In this document: positions 34,684-42,930 of the stretch, in pieces | Layout of the letters: the number at the start of each line of letters is the position of its first letter | How positions within the stretch are numbered: position 1 is the first letter of the stretch | From: Nostoc sp. CHAB 5824 | Lineage (GTDB): Bacteria; Cyanobacteriota; Cyanobacteriia; Cyanobacteriales; Nostocaceae | Assembly (NCBI RefSeq): GCF_020829665.1 | Contig: NZ_JAIVFT010000010.1 | Coordinates: 200,071-264,070 of the forward strand | Direction: 5' to 3' | DNA: 64,000 nucleotides | Notes under the pieces: model-generated | What the model was told of the DNA's origin: nothing | What the model saw: only the letters and a program-made list of their open reading frames with translations | Database searches by the model: none | Translations under genes and position numbers: made by a program

Positions 34684-35379
34684 CTATAAATAAAATTTTA
34701 AATAACTACCTATACTGAGATTATCGCTGTTATCTAATAATATGTTGACTATCTGATTCACAAAATCAGTTGCACGGGGATTATAACTCAAAAATAATCC
34801 TCTATCTATTGCCCAAAAAATTAGGGTATTTTCCCAATCATCAAACTTTTCTTTAGAAAATTCTTCTGAGACGCTAGTGAGTTGAATACATAGTGGATTC
34901 TCTTGCGTACTGCTAACAATTATATCAGTTGCCATAGATAGGTCTGCAATATAGCGTAATACAATTGTCCCACCAGAACTTTTAATATTATTAGCAATAG
35001 AGCCAATTAATTTGGCATCCTCCTGATTGAACTTCCCCGCCATCAGTTTTTGTCTCCAGATATAAAATTTAGGGTCGTTTTCACTCAACCATTTAGGAAA
35101 CAAGTAGCCATACCAATATTTTAGAGTTGGATTCAGCATTGTTAAAGCTGATTGCTGCTCTTCTTCAGATGGTAATGATTTAAGTCTCAGCCAAACTTCA
35201 GTATCTTGGATTATTTGTTGCAAAAACAGTATGACAAATCTTTTAGCAGTCAGTGAACCCGGTTTGACATCTTTCACCCAGCGATTTATCTCTTCTAGCC
35301 TTTTCGTTAAACCAGGATCTATGACAGATGCTTCCTCTATGAGTAATCTTAATTGTTTTTTAATTTCTTTGGCTTGCAA
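34684..35379 (-). CDS. Unknown protein of CHAT locus 2, possibly nuclease-like
   Basis: 231-residue protein from a TTG start with GAGG upstream; no better start is available. The N-terminal two-thirds is helical. The last 85 residues look alpha/beta: GGTIVLRYIADLSMATDIIV, then NPLCIQLTS, then WENTLIFWAIDRGLFLSYNP. The strand order with an acidic residue and an IQLTS strand faintly recalls PD-(D/E)XK nuclease-like folds, but the catalytic triad is not evident, so this is only a suggestion. Proteins with this ending seem to accompany CHAT genes in cyanobacteria (from memory). It sits mid-cluster, 64 bp before the small acidic gene. Confidence 0.7.
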   Translation of the reverse strand: MQAKEIKKQLRLLIEEASVIDPGLTKRLEEINRWVKDVKPGSLTAKRFVILFLQQIIQDTEVWLRLKSLPSEEEQQSALTMLNPTLKYWYGYLFPKWLSENDPKFYIWRQKLMAGKFNQEDAKLIGSIANNIKSSGGTIVLRYIADLSMATDIIVSSTQENPLCIQLTSVSEEFSKEKFDDWENTLIFWAIDRGLFLSYNPRATDFVNQIVNILLDNSDNLSIGSYLKFYL

Positions 35380-35513
35380 ATAATGATAAACCTCAAATCT
35401 GGAGTAGGTCGCTGAAATTTTAAAATTATTTTATCAGTCTAAATGATAAGTGCAAAACTCTCCATCTTGAGATTGAAGATGTAGCACCAAAGTAGACTTT
35501 AGTCTGTGTCATC

Positions 35514-36221
35514 CTAAATATCTGCCAACTTTTCTAGCAATTCCTCAGCTAAATCCAATAACTCAATTTCATCAATTTCATCACTAGTTCCGCGATTACT
35601 TTCTCCACTCGTTACATTAGCAGCCAAAACATTTTTTACAGCGAAAATTTTATCTTCTTCCTCTGATAGACTCAAACATTTTTCCAACTCTACAGCAATT
35701 TCTTCGATTGTCCTTGTACCCAAACGCTCTCTCACTTTCACCGCTACCGAATCGTCACTTTCTAGCAGTTTTACCAAAGCTGTTCTCAGTCCATCATCCT
35801 CGCGGGAAAACTTCTCAACGGCTATACGCACATATTCCCGCACACTCATGTTTGCCGCTAATGCCTTTTGGAAAACTACATCTGGTACGTCTACCAGCAA
35901 TACACCTTCGTTATTGCTAGCTTGATATAAGTCATCTTCTTGTTTGACGGCTACCAGCAAATCTGCACCTAAAGCGTGTAAATAGTGCAACACTGATTCT
36001 AATTCATGTTCCTTTAACGCCGACTCTAACTTGGACACCGCAGCTTGCTTAACTCCCAGTTTTTGAGCTAGCTGTGCCTGAGTCAATCCTGCTTTATTAC
36101 GTATTTCCCGCATGGCATCAGTGAGATAAAGACGCAGGTACTCTAACTTTCCCGCCAAAATAACCTCTGGTTCGTCGCTTACCTTTTGCTGCAACCAAGC
36201 TTGAAAATTAGGCTTTTTCAT
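35514..36221 (-). CDS. XRE-family antitoxin with extra C-terminal domain
   Basis: 235-residue HigA-like antitoxin. Residues 25-95 hold the helix-turn-helix (LTQAQLAQKLGVKQAAVSKL). Residues 100-145 form a middle segment (VLLVDVPDVVFQKALAANMS). Residues 150-235 are a domain shared with the small acidic protein at 34140-34619. HigA antitoxins are usually about 100 residues, so this one is more than doubled in length by the extra domains. Its start overlaps the toxin stop by four bases. It should bind the toxin and repress the operon through the palindromes upstream. The extra domain ties it to the CHAT branch of the cluster. Confidence 0.88.
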   Translation of the reverse strand: MKKPNFQAWLQQKVSDEPEVILAGKLEYLRLYLTDAMREIRNKAGLTQAQLAQKLGVKQAAVSKLESALKEHELESVLHYLHALGADLLVAVKQEDDLYQASNNEGVLLVDVPDVVFQKALAANMSVREYVRIAVEKFSREDDGLRTALVKLLESDDSVAVKVRERLGTRTIEEIAVELEKCLSLSEEEDKIFAVKNVLAANVTSGESNRGTSDEIDEIELLDLAEELLEKLADI

Positions 36222-36625
36222 GACTTTTCCCTTTGCTGCAATTCACGCAATCTCACTCTTGCAGGTTCTTTGTCTCTATCTTTGATAGCGCCGTCGTATT
36301 TCTTCATAAAGGCGTGCAGCACCACAAATCCCTGAGGAGTAGCAGCCGTTAAGATAAACCGTGGATTATGTTCGCTCTTAGTCATCCGTAACTCATACAA
36401 ATCATCTTCCAGTTTCTCAAAGATGCCACTGGTAAGTGATGCGAGTCCTTTGTCGCACAGGTAGCTAAGATTAACTTGCAGACGCTTGGTTTCGGAAGCA
36501 CTCAGTAATGGTTTTGGTGGATTTTCTGGTTGCTCATCTTCGGGAATCATCCTGATGAAAAAAGCCAGCAAATCTTTAGGGATTTCCCCATTGACATCTA
36601 GATAAAGTTCCCAATTCCAGGTCAC
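36218..36625 (-). CDS. HigB/RelE-type (Gp49-like) toxin
   Basis: 135-residue toxin of the RelE/HigB superfamily, phage Gp49-like branch, expected to cleave mRNA on the ribosome. The family core is clear: GIFEKLEDDLYELRMT, then PRFILTAATPQGFVVLHAF and MKKYDG, then the basic C-terminal helix. An N-terminal extension of about 45 residues precedes it (MTWNWELYLDVNGEIP). It starts at GTG 36625 with GAGG six bases upstream. The toxin-first order with a 4-nt overlap is the usual higBA order. Confidence 0.87.
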   Translation of the reverse strand: MTWNWELYLDVNGEIPKDLLAFFIRMIPEDEQPENPPKPLLSASETKRLQVNLSYLCDKGLASLTSGIFEKLEDDLYELRMTKSEHNPRFILTAATPQGFVVLHAFMKKYDGAIKDRDKEPARVRLRELQQREKS

Positions 36626-36645
36626 TTCCTACCTCACAGTATAGT

Positions 36646-36661
36646 ATTCCTTATAAGGAAT
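36646..36661. promoter_or_regulatory. Palindromic operator candidate 1 of higBA/CHAT cluster
   Basis: Perfect 16-bp palindrome ATTCCTTATAAGGAAT, 20 bp upstream of the toxin start codon. This is the position expected for autorepression by an XRE antitoxin. Confidence 0.7.
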
Positions 36662-36672
36662 GTCAATTATAT

Positions 36673-36690
36673 TATTCTTTTAAAAGAATA
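36673..36690. promoter_or_regulatory. Palindromic operator candidate 2 of higBA/CHAT cluster
   Basis: Perfect 18-bp palindrome TATTCTTTTAAAAGAATA, centred 28 bp upstream of the first palindrome. Two half-related sites with regular spacing suggest binding of two antitoxin dimers over the promoter. Confidence 0.7.
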
Positions 36691-36720
36691 TTATATAGAA
36701 TCAGTGAGTGCAACTTAGGT

Positions 36721-36757
36721 AATAAAAATGGTGCGTTATGGCTTTGCCTAACGCACC
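36721..36757 (-). terminator. Terminator of lysS
   Basis: On the minus strand, GGTGCGTTA, a 10-nt loop and TAACGCACC are followed by ATTTTTATTACC. It lies 25 bp after the lysS stop codon. The same repeat type ends the M48 gene near 40200. Confidence 0.75.
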
Positions 36758-36781
36758 CCACTGTTTATATGCTTAAGTAGG

Positions 36782-38467
36782 TCAACTCAACTGTTCAAAC
36801 TTAAATTTCCCTTTAATAAACTTGTTAAAGTATTGACCTTTAGACGGTGCATTATCTAAGTCATCCTTGACACTGGGAGGCACTTTGAAATACTCGTAAA
36901 CACTTCCACTATCAAATTCAATAGTCAGTGTTTGAGTTTTTGGCTCATAGGTAAATTGCTTAATAACGCTGCCTTCAGGCTTGAGTAGCGGGAAGGCGAT
37001 CGCATCCCGAATACTGGCACAATCAGTTAATAACATTACTAACCGATCGATCCCAATCCCTAAACCACCTGTAGGCGGCATACCGTATTCAAGGGCTGTC
37101 AAAAAGTCTTCATCTACACCTTGGGCTTCTAAGTCACCAGCAGCTTTTCTTTCAGCTTGGGCTTCTAGGCGTTCTCTTTGATCGATGGGATCGGTAAGTT
37201 CTGAGAAGCTGTTTCCAGTTTCTCGCCCTACGATAAATAACTCAAATCTTTCCACCAAACCAGGTTGAGAACGGTGGGGTTTTGCTAGAGGTGAAATTTC
37301 TACAGGGTAATCAATTACAAAGGTAGGTTGAATTAAATTAGCTTCTACTTTCTCTTCAAAAGCTAAATTCAGTAATTTACCAATTGATTGGGCTTCATCT
37401 ATACCAGAAATAGCAGCATTTTTACTCGCTGTTTTTGCTTCTTCCAAGGTTTGGAAAGAATTGAAATCCAAGCCGGTAAATTCTTTAACTAAATCGTGCA
37501 TTGTCACTCGCCGCCAAGGTGGTGTTAAATCTATAGGTTCCCCTTGGTAGGTAATTTGCAATGTGCCGAGTATATCTTGGGCGACAGTGGTAATAATCCC
37601 TTCTGTCAGCGCCATCATATCGTTGTAGTCGGCGTAGGCTTGGTAAATTTCAATCGTCGTAAATTCAGGATTGTGTCGAGTCGAAATTCCCTCATTGCGG
37701 AAAACCCGCCCCAATTCAAACACCTTTTCAAAACCACCTACAATCAACCGCTTGAGATGAAGTTCTGTGGCAATTCGCAGATACAACTCCATTTCTAAGG
37801 TGTTGTGGTAAGTGATAAATGGACGCGCATCTGCACCCCCAGTCTCACTTTGCAAAACTGGCGTTTCAATTTCCAGAAAATCCCGTTCTTCTAAATAGCG
37901 ACGAATACCAGCAGTAATTTGGGCGCGACGGCGGAAAGTTTGCCGCACTTCCGGGTTAACAATCAAGTCAACGTAGCGCTGACGGTAGCGCTTGGCAACA
38001 TCCGTTAATCCATGCCACTTGTCGGGTAGCGGCAACAGGGATTTAGTCAGGATAGTATATTGTTTAACGTAGACAGATAACTCGCCCTTTTCAGTCCGTT
38101 TAATAGTACCTTTAACTCCCAAGATGTCGCCTGCATCTGTGAGTTGTTTTAAATGATTGAAGGCATCAGCATCAATATCTGCCATGCTTTCTTGGATGCG
38201 ATTTTTATCCAAATAAAGCTGAATTGTGCCAGTTTCATCTTGTAAAGTGAAGAAAGCCAGTTTACCGAAAACGCGACGCGCCATAATACGTCCAGCGATC
38301 GCAACTTCTAAATCAACTTCTTCACCACTGGCTAAATCGGCAAACTTTTCTTGCAACTGCGCTGCATGATGGGTAGATTCCCAACGATAGGCGTAGGGAT
38401 TAGTTCCTAGCTTCTTGAGTTGTTCTACTTTTTCCAGCCTGGCGGCTCGGATATCTTCTTCCGACAT
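36782..38467 (-). CDS. lysS: Lysyl-tRNA synthetase (class II) with KTSC tail
   Basis: 561-residue LysS, charging tRNA-Lys. It has an N-terminal OB-fold anticodon-binding domain (IAGRIMARRVFGKLAFFTLQ) and class II catalytic motifs (motif 2 around FRNEGISTRHNPEFTTIEIY, motif 3 GLGIGIDRLVMLL). Residues 499-561 extend beyond the usual end after FPLLKPE and match the KTSC domain, a short C-terminal unit of some lysyl-tRNA synthetases that also occurs alone (FDSGSVYEYFKVPPSV; KGQYFNKFIKGKF). Its role is unknown. The gene is complete, with a terminator just downstream. Confidence 0.97.
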   Translation of the reverse strand: MSEEDIRAARLEKVEQLKKLGTNPYAYRWESTHHAAQLQEKFADLASGEEVDLEVAIAGRIMARRVFGKLAFFTLQDETGTIQLYLDKNRIQESMADIDADAFNHLKQLTDAGDILGVKGTIKRTEKGELSVYVKQYTILTKSLLPLPDKWHGLTDVAKRYRQRYVDLIVNPEVRQTFRRRAQITAGIRRYLEERDFLEIETPVLQSETGGADARPFITYHNTLEMELYLRIATELHLKRLIVGGFEKVFELGRVFRNEGISTRHNPEFTTIEIYQAYADYNDMMALTEGIITTVAQDILGTLQITYQGEPIDLTPPWRRVTMHDLVKEFTGLDFNSFQTLEEAKTASKNAAISGIDEAQSIGKLLNLAFEEKVEANLIQPTFVIDYPVEISPLAKPHRSQPGLVERFELFIVGRETGNSFSELTDPIDQRERLEAQAERKAAGDLEAQGVDEDFLTALEYGMPPTGGLGIGIDRLVMLLTDCASIRDAIAFPLLKPEGSVIKQFTYEPKTQTLTIEFDSGSVYEYFKVPPSVKDDLDNAPSKGQYFNKFIKGKFKFEQLS

Positions 38468-38569
38468 GGTAACGAACTAAATAGGGCAAGATTAATTATA
38501 GATGCTGCAAAAGTTGAGAGTAAGAGATATTTGCACTTTGCAGATGATAATATCGCCAAACCAAATACA

Positions 38570-39127
38570 ATGACACAAACTAGAGTGCGCTTGTGGAATG
38601 TAGATGAATATCACCGGATGCTTGAGACGGGTATTATCACAGCCGATGAACGGGTAGAACTGATTGATGGGCAAGTTATCCCCATGAGTGCCAAAAATCC
38701 TCCGCACGCAGCAACAACGCTGTGTGCATCTGATTATCTCAAGCGAGCGCTAGCAGAAGTTGCCTTAGTTCGGGTGCAAGATCCCATTCAATTAAGCCAA
38801 TACTCGGAACCTGAACCAGATATTGCCGTTGTCCGCATCGATGCGCGAAAGTACATTGATCATCATCCTGCACCCAATGAAATCTTTTTATTGATTGAGG
38901 TAGCAGATACAACGCTAGACACGGATCGCAAACAGAAAGCACCTTTATATGCTAAGGCAGGAATTGCTGATTACTGGATTTTGGATGTGAATCAGCGTCA
39001 GGTTTTTATTTTCCGCGAACCACTTTTGGAAGGCTACAATCAACAATTGATTTTGCAGGAGGATGCAACGTTATCCTTGATTGCATTCCCAGAAATTGAA
39101 ATCCAGATTAGTCAAATGTTTCCATAA
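38570..39127 (+). CDS. Uma2 family (DUF820) endonuclease-like protein
   Basis: 185-residue Uma2-family protein with a PD-(D/E)XK nuclease-like fold, abundant in multicellular cyanobacteria; cellular role unknown. Family marks are YHRMLETGIITADERVELIDG, SEPEPDIAVVR (acidic site), IFLLIEVADTTLDTDRKQK and LYAKAGIADYWILDV. ATG at 38570 fits the family start; a longer frame from 38420 overlaps the start of lysS and is not supported. Divergent from lysS. Confidence 0.9.
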   Translation: MTQTRVRLWNVDEYHRMLETGIITADERVELIDGQVIPMSAKNPPHAATTLCASDYLKRALAEVALVRVQDPIQLSQYSEPEPDIAVVRIDARKYIDHHPAPNEIFLLIEVADTTLDTDRKQKAPLYAKAGIADYWILDVNQRQVFIFREPLLEGYNQQLILQEDATLSLIAFPEIEIQISQMFP

Positions 39128-39159
39128 ATTTGGCAATTATAGACTTCTTCATAGGCTTG

Positions 39160-39205
39160 CTTTAAAATTCCCTCCTTTTTAAGGAGGGTTAGGGAGGATC
39201 AAGTC
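39160..39205. repeat. CCTCCTTTTTAAGGAGG palindromic repeat
   Basis: CCCTCCTTTTTAAGGAGGGTT palindrome (cited as CCTCCTTTTTAAGGAGG) followed by AGGGAGGATCAAG. It is part of the G-run repeat family also seen at 19111-19265 and 47627-47702. It may terminate the Uma2 transcript. Confidence 0.6.
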
Positions 39206-39354
39206 TTAACATAAGCATATTGGGCAAAAGTGAGTAAGATACCTATAAAAAGCTGCGATCGCTCGATCGCACTTTATCTAAAAGACTCTCATAGAAAATA
39301 TGATTGATATCTTCTATGACAACGATTCAATAATCTAATGTACAAGTCAAACCT

Positions 39355-39780
39355 TTATTTATAATCTACTGTTAGCGAATGCCTAGATGAAATTGCTTTC
39401 ATTTTCAAGTTAGTAAATTGCACGATCGCCTTTACAAAATCTTGCTGTTCTGGTTGCAAATGCAGTTTTTCTAGGGCTTGATTGATATTATTACCAGCCC
39501 GGAGATTGTGATTAAGTTGGGCACGTTGCGATCTACTTAAGACTGCCTCAATTTCCCTGTTTCTTCGCTGACGCACAGCCTGGAGTTCTTGGCGTTGTAA
39601 GGGAGTCAGGTTAATCTCCGACGAGGTGGAGTAGCTAGCAGTTTTGCTAGTTTGAGCGGAAATAACACCAGAAGCAGTATGGAGTTGAACGGGTGCAGCT
39701 AAGGCAATTCCTGGCATGGAAAGGACAAGAGTTAGAATAGCAGCGAACACAGAAAGCCGTTTTGTCAAGTGAATTGCCAT
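39355..39780 (-). CDS. Periplasmic Spy/CpxP-like protein
   Basis: 141-residue exported protein. The signal peptide (LSVFAAILTLVLSMPGIALA) is cleaved near ALAAP. The mature part is helical and basic with an LTPLQRQELQAVRQRRNREIE motif (cited in part) that resembles the LTxxQ motif of Spy/CpxP periplasmic chaperone-like proteins; a second short motif (SRSQRAQLNHNLRAG) follows. Likely a small envelope stress or metal-response protein, by analogy only. The gene stands alone. Confidence 0.7.
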   Translation of the reverse strand: MAIHLTKRLSVFAAILTLVLSMPGIALAAPVQLHTASGVISAQTSKTASYSTSSEINLTPLQRQELQAVRQRRNREIEAVLSRSQRAQLNHNLRAGNNINQALEKLHLQPEQQDFVKAIVQFTNLKMKAISSRHSLTVDYK

Positions 39781-40183
39781 ATTCAGAAATGCCTACATCT
39801 AATTTAATGCTGAGATATAGTTAAGCAATTTTCAAGCCTTAATTTTGAATCTTGAATTTATCCATCCCCAAGAGGATGGTAATTCAGCTAGAAAATATTA
39901 TCTGCTTTAAGGGAATCCAAAAAAACTAGATTGGCAAACTTAACTGAATTACTTTTGCTAAAATCCAGACTCAAATTCAAGTTTTTACAAAATCATCACT
40001 TGATTGCTTATTTCTGTCAATCTGTCAACGCGTAAGTCCTGTAAGTAGCTCGTGATTTTATTTTAGAACACCTATCACAGAAGTTTGGTTTGACTGCATA
40101 ATATCAATTATCTGTCAATGTGTAAGTTCTAAATTTAATTTCTGGAAATCTCTCAGACAAAGTATGTGCTAAAAGAGATATAA
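39781..40183. other. Gap with direct repeats TCTGTCAA-G-GTAAGT-CT
   Basis: TCTGTCAACGCGTAAGTCCT (40021-40040) is repeated as TCTGTCAATGTGTAAGTTCT (40111-40130), 17 of 20 bases. The sequence matches the ends of the MITE family at 19111 and 53557, so this is a remnant of such an element. No gene seen. Confidence 0.55.
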
Positions 40184-40213
40184 ATAGTGCATTAGGCAAA
40201 TCTAACGCACTAT
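40184..40213 (-). terminator. Terminator candidate of the M48 gene
   Basis: ATAGTGCATTA and TAACGCACTAT form an 11-bp stem (one G-T type mismatch) with an 8-nt loop, 26 bp after the stop codon on the minus strand. It is followed by an ATTTATAT stretch. Confidence 0.65.
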
Positions 40214-40238
40214 ATATAACTTCACTCAGCACTGAAAA

Positions 40239-41201
40239 CTACTCAGACCTTTTCATTCTGTCGATTTCGCGTTGTAATTCTTCAATTTGACGGCGTAAAG
40301 TTTCTGTTTCATTTGCGGAAGACTCTGCTGCAACATTTACTGAGCCGGAAGCAGGCGATCGCTGATAATTTCCTCGGCGAATTTGCTGGTATTCTTCGGA
40401 TACTGCCCACGCCCGTAAGTAATGCAAGCGTTCCACTGGGAAAGGATGGGTCAACATCGTACCTTGAGCGCCATTGTACATCAAAAATTTATACACCTGA
40501 TTTAGTCCATCTTCATCGAGTGCCTGATAATTTTCTGACTGCTTGATAAACTCTTGTAAACTACATTCATTGGCATGTTTGTTACTACCGCCAGCGAGTT
40601 TCATCATCGTTGACATCACGGGATTCAAGTCATCCATGACTAATAGTGCAGCGCGATCTGACGATAACTCGGCTTTACGTCGCCACTCAAAAAAGGCGTA
40701 AATCAAGCCCTGTGTTACAAGATTACCGATGCCGAAGGTCAATTCTCCCAAGGCGGAAGCAGCACTCATCGCCCACATCGCCATTTGAATTAAAATAGTA
40801 TGACCACATTTAATATGCCCCAGTTCATGGGCTAGCACCACCCGAATCTCGGCTTCGTCTAGTAAGTCTAGTATCCCTGTATTTATGACTATGTAAGGAT
40901 TCTCTTGCCCCAGCGCATAGCTATTTGCTTGGGGATTTTGCGAGACAAACAGTGTAGGTTCTGGGTAAATGTCCAAATCTCGGACGCATTCCCGAAACAT
41001 CTGGTAAATAGTGGAATATTGACGCGGCCCGACTTGGATGGTGTTACCCATTAGATAAACTAACTGAGGGCGTTCGTAGATAAATTCCACAAATTTACGA
41101 GCGATTAAATCAAATCCTGGTAAATTTCGTAAAGCTTGCTCGGCTTGTCGATCTAGTGGATGCCTGAAGGCTTCGCTGGAAATTCCTGTGTAAGTTGGCA
41201 T
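40239..41201 (-). CDS. M48 family zinc metalloprotease
   Basis: 320-residue M48-type peptidase. The zinc motif is HELGH (His125 to His129), with the third ligand probably Glu178 in RRKAELSSDRAAL. A hydrophobic region (about 138-175) may associate with the membrane. The C-terminus ends in a coiled coil (ETLRRQIEELQREIDRMKR). It resembles cytosolic or membrane-associated quality-control peptidases of this family. Upstream lies a run of heptamer repeats separating it from the divergent DinG-like gene. Confidence 0.9.
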   Translation of the reverse strand: MPTYTGISSEAFRHPLDRQAEQALRNLPGFDLIARKFVEFIYERPQLVYLMGNTIQVGPRQYSTIYQMFRECVRDLDIYPEPTLFVSQNPQANSYALGQENPYIVINTGILDLLDEAEIRVVLAHELGHIKCGHTILIQMAMWAMSAASALGELTFGIGNLVTQGLIYAFFEWRRKAELSSDRAALLVMDDLNPVMSTMMKLAGGSNKHANECSLQEFIKQSENYQALDEDGLNQVYKFLMYNGAQGTMLTHPFPVERLHYLRAWAVSEEYQQIRRGNYQRSPASGSVNVAAESSANETETLRRQIEELQREIDRMKRSE

Positions 41202-41213
41202 AATTCAGGGTAT

Positions 41214-41252
41214 TGGGTGATTAGTCATTAGTCATTGGTCATTGGTCATTAG
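41214..41252. repeat. Heptamer tandem repeat (GTCATTA/GTCATTG)
   Basis: Five near-identical 7-mers (GTCATTA GTCATTG GTCATTG GTCATTA and a leading partial unit) between divergent genes. The same family occurs at 12528-12548. Confidence 0.75.
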
Positions 41253-41346
41253 CAAAGAACAAATGACAAATAACTAATAACAAAGGACAACATAATAGAA
41301 ATGGGGCTTTGTTCGTAAAAGTCACTTTGTATGGAATTAAAAGCGT

Positions 41347-42900
41347 GTGATTGAGGCAGAAGTTCATTTGTCACTACATAACTTTTTGCGATCGCAGGCG
41401 GGGTTCCCTTCCTGGCCCCATCATTTGACGATGGCACGGTTGGTAGCACGCGCCTTGCGCCTGGGACGTAGCGCCCTCATTCAAGTAGGAGCGGTTTGTG
41501 GCTATCAAGGGCGGTATCGTACCAGTTTCGTAGCATCAGCCCTGATGTGGCATGGCCCTGTCATTATTGTTGCTCAAGAAGCGGTGCAGCAACTTCTGCT
41601 GCGGGTGGAAATTCCCCGCCTACAGCAGTGGCTACCAGCCAACAAACCGATTAGGACAGGTGACGCTTGGCCTGGTGCTGAGTTCCAAGGGCTACTGTTG
41701 ACCTCCCCAGAAGCCTGGATAAGAGGACAATTTGCTGGTGGCGATCGCTTTCCCCAAGGCATCCCCACAATTATTGATGGAGTAGATGATCTAGAAGATT
41801 GGGTGCGTCATCAACTTACCCAGGATATTCAACCCCATGATTGGGATCAACTTATACTGGCTTGCCCAAATCAAGCTGAGGCAATTAACGAAGCACGGAT
41901 ACAACTTACACACGAACTTCTTCAGCATCCTGTCAATCCATATCAGTGCTACCTAATTTCCCAGCCAGAAATAGAAATTTTAAGCCGTCTGTATTTAGCT
42001 TTAGATCAAGCCAACCTCCCAAATAATTGGAAAAATTTCTGGCAACAATTTCAAACCCTTAATGAAAATCTTTCCCCCCCTGCCTCCCCTGCTCTCTTCT
42101 GGGCGACTATTGCTCATCGACAAGGTTTATTTTCTTTGCACTACGCCCCAATAGAATTAGGGAAAATACTCTCGCCGATTTGGCAGCGACAACCAGTAGT
42201 TTTAATTGGCAGTGCTATAGAACCGGAAACTGAGGCTCCTCTTTTCCGACAGCGCCTTGGTTTGGACGATTTAACTTGCCTGAAGTTCTCTTCGGATCAA
42301 GCAGAAGCAATTCAACTGTATGTACCCTATAAATTGCCCCTACCTAACACGCCAGAATTTCAAGCGGCATTTATTCACAAAGTCCGCACACTGGTTTGTC
42401 TAAGTGCTACAGCACCAGGATTAACGGTTGTCTTGGTGGGGGATGTACCACTCAAGTCTCAAGTTGCGACAATTTTGGCCTCAGAGTTTGGTTCACGGGT
42501 GCAAGTAGAAAAAACTTGTTTAGATGAAAATGGTATTTTGATTAGCGGTTGGGAATTTTGGCGAGAACATCAGCGAGTGTTGCCAGCACCTCATCTGTTA
42601 ATTATTGCTACTTTACCTTTACCATCTTTGGAAAATCCCTTAGTAGCTGGTAGGGTGGCTCGCTATAAGCGATCGCATCAAGATTGGTTCCGTTTATATT
42701 TGTTGCCAGCTGCCTTGAATGAATTACAAAGAGCGATCGCTCCAGTGCGAGAAAGTCAAGGAATTGTTGCTTTACTTGATAGTCGTGTAGTTAATCGTAG
42801 CTACGGCGCTCAAATTCTCGCTGCCTTAAGTCCCCTAGCACGCGTTAACTATCTCGATCCCAGTCTGTTTTCTAATACCAGTGAAGAAAATTCAGCTTAA
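41347..42900 (+). CDS. DinG-like helicase homologue with degenerate motifs
   Basis: 517-residue protein from a GTG start. It is collinear with XPD/DinG-type superfamily 2 helicases, most clearly at the C-terminus (IATLPLPSLENPLVAGRVAR, then LPAALNELQRAIAPVR, then GIVALLDSRVVNRSYG), which corresponds to the DinG LPF-P--PL-A region and motif VI. The Walker A lysine is missing (GAVCGYQGRYRTSF), the DEAH box reads DGVD, and motif VI lacks the GxGRxIR pattern. ATP-driven unwinding is therefore unlikely. It may be a structural or DNA-binding paralogue. It is a full-length open frame, not a pseudogene. Confidence 0.75.
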   Translation: MIEAEVHLSLHNFLRSQAGFPSWPHHLTMARLVARALRLGRSALIQVGAVCGYQGRYRTSFVASALMWHGPVIIVAQEAVQQLLLRVEIPRLQQWLPANKPIRTGDAWPGAEFQGLLLTSPEAWIRGQFAGGDRFPQGIPTIIDGVDDLEDWVRHQLTQDIQPHDWDQLILACPNQAEAINEARIQLTHELLQHPVNPYQCYLISQPEIEILSRLYLALDQANLPNNWKNFWQQFQTLNENLSPPASPALFWATIAHRQGLFSLHYAPIELGKILSPIWQRQPVVLIGSAIEPETEAPLFRQRLGLDDLTCLKFSSDQAEAIQLYVPYKLPLPNTPEFQAAFIHKVRTLVCLSATAPGLTVVLVGDVPLKSQVATILASEFGSRVQVEKTCLDENGILISGWEFWREHQRVLPAPHLLIIATLPLPSLENPLVAGRVARYKRSHQDWFRLYLLPAALNELQRAIAPVRESQGIVALLDSRVVNRSYGAQILAALSPLARVNYLDPSLFSNTSEENSA

Positions 42901-42910
42901 AGTAATTTGT

Positions 42911-42930
42911 CAATGCCCAATGCCCAATTT
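42911..42930. repeat. CAATGCC heptamer repeat
   Basis: CAATGCCCAATGCCCAAT, two and a half 7-mers just after the DinG-like gene; same repeat class as 12528 and 41214. Confidence 0.6.
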
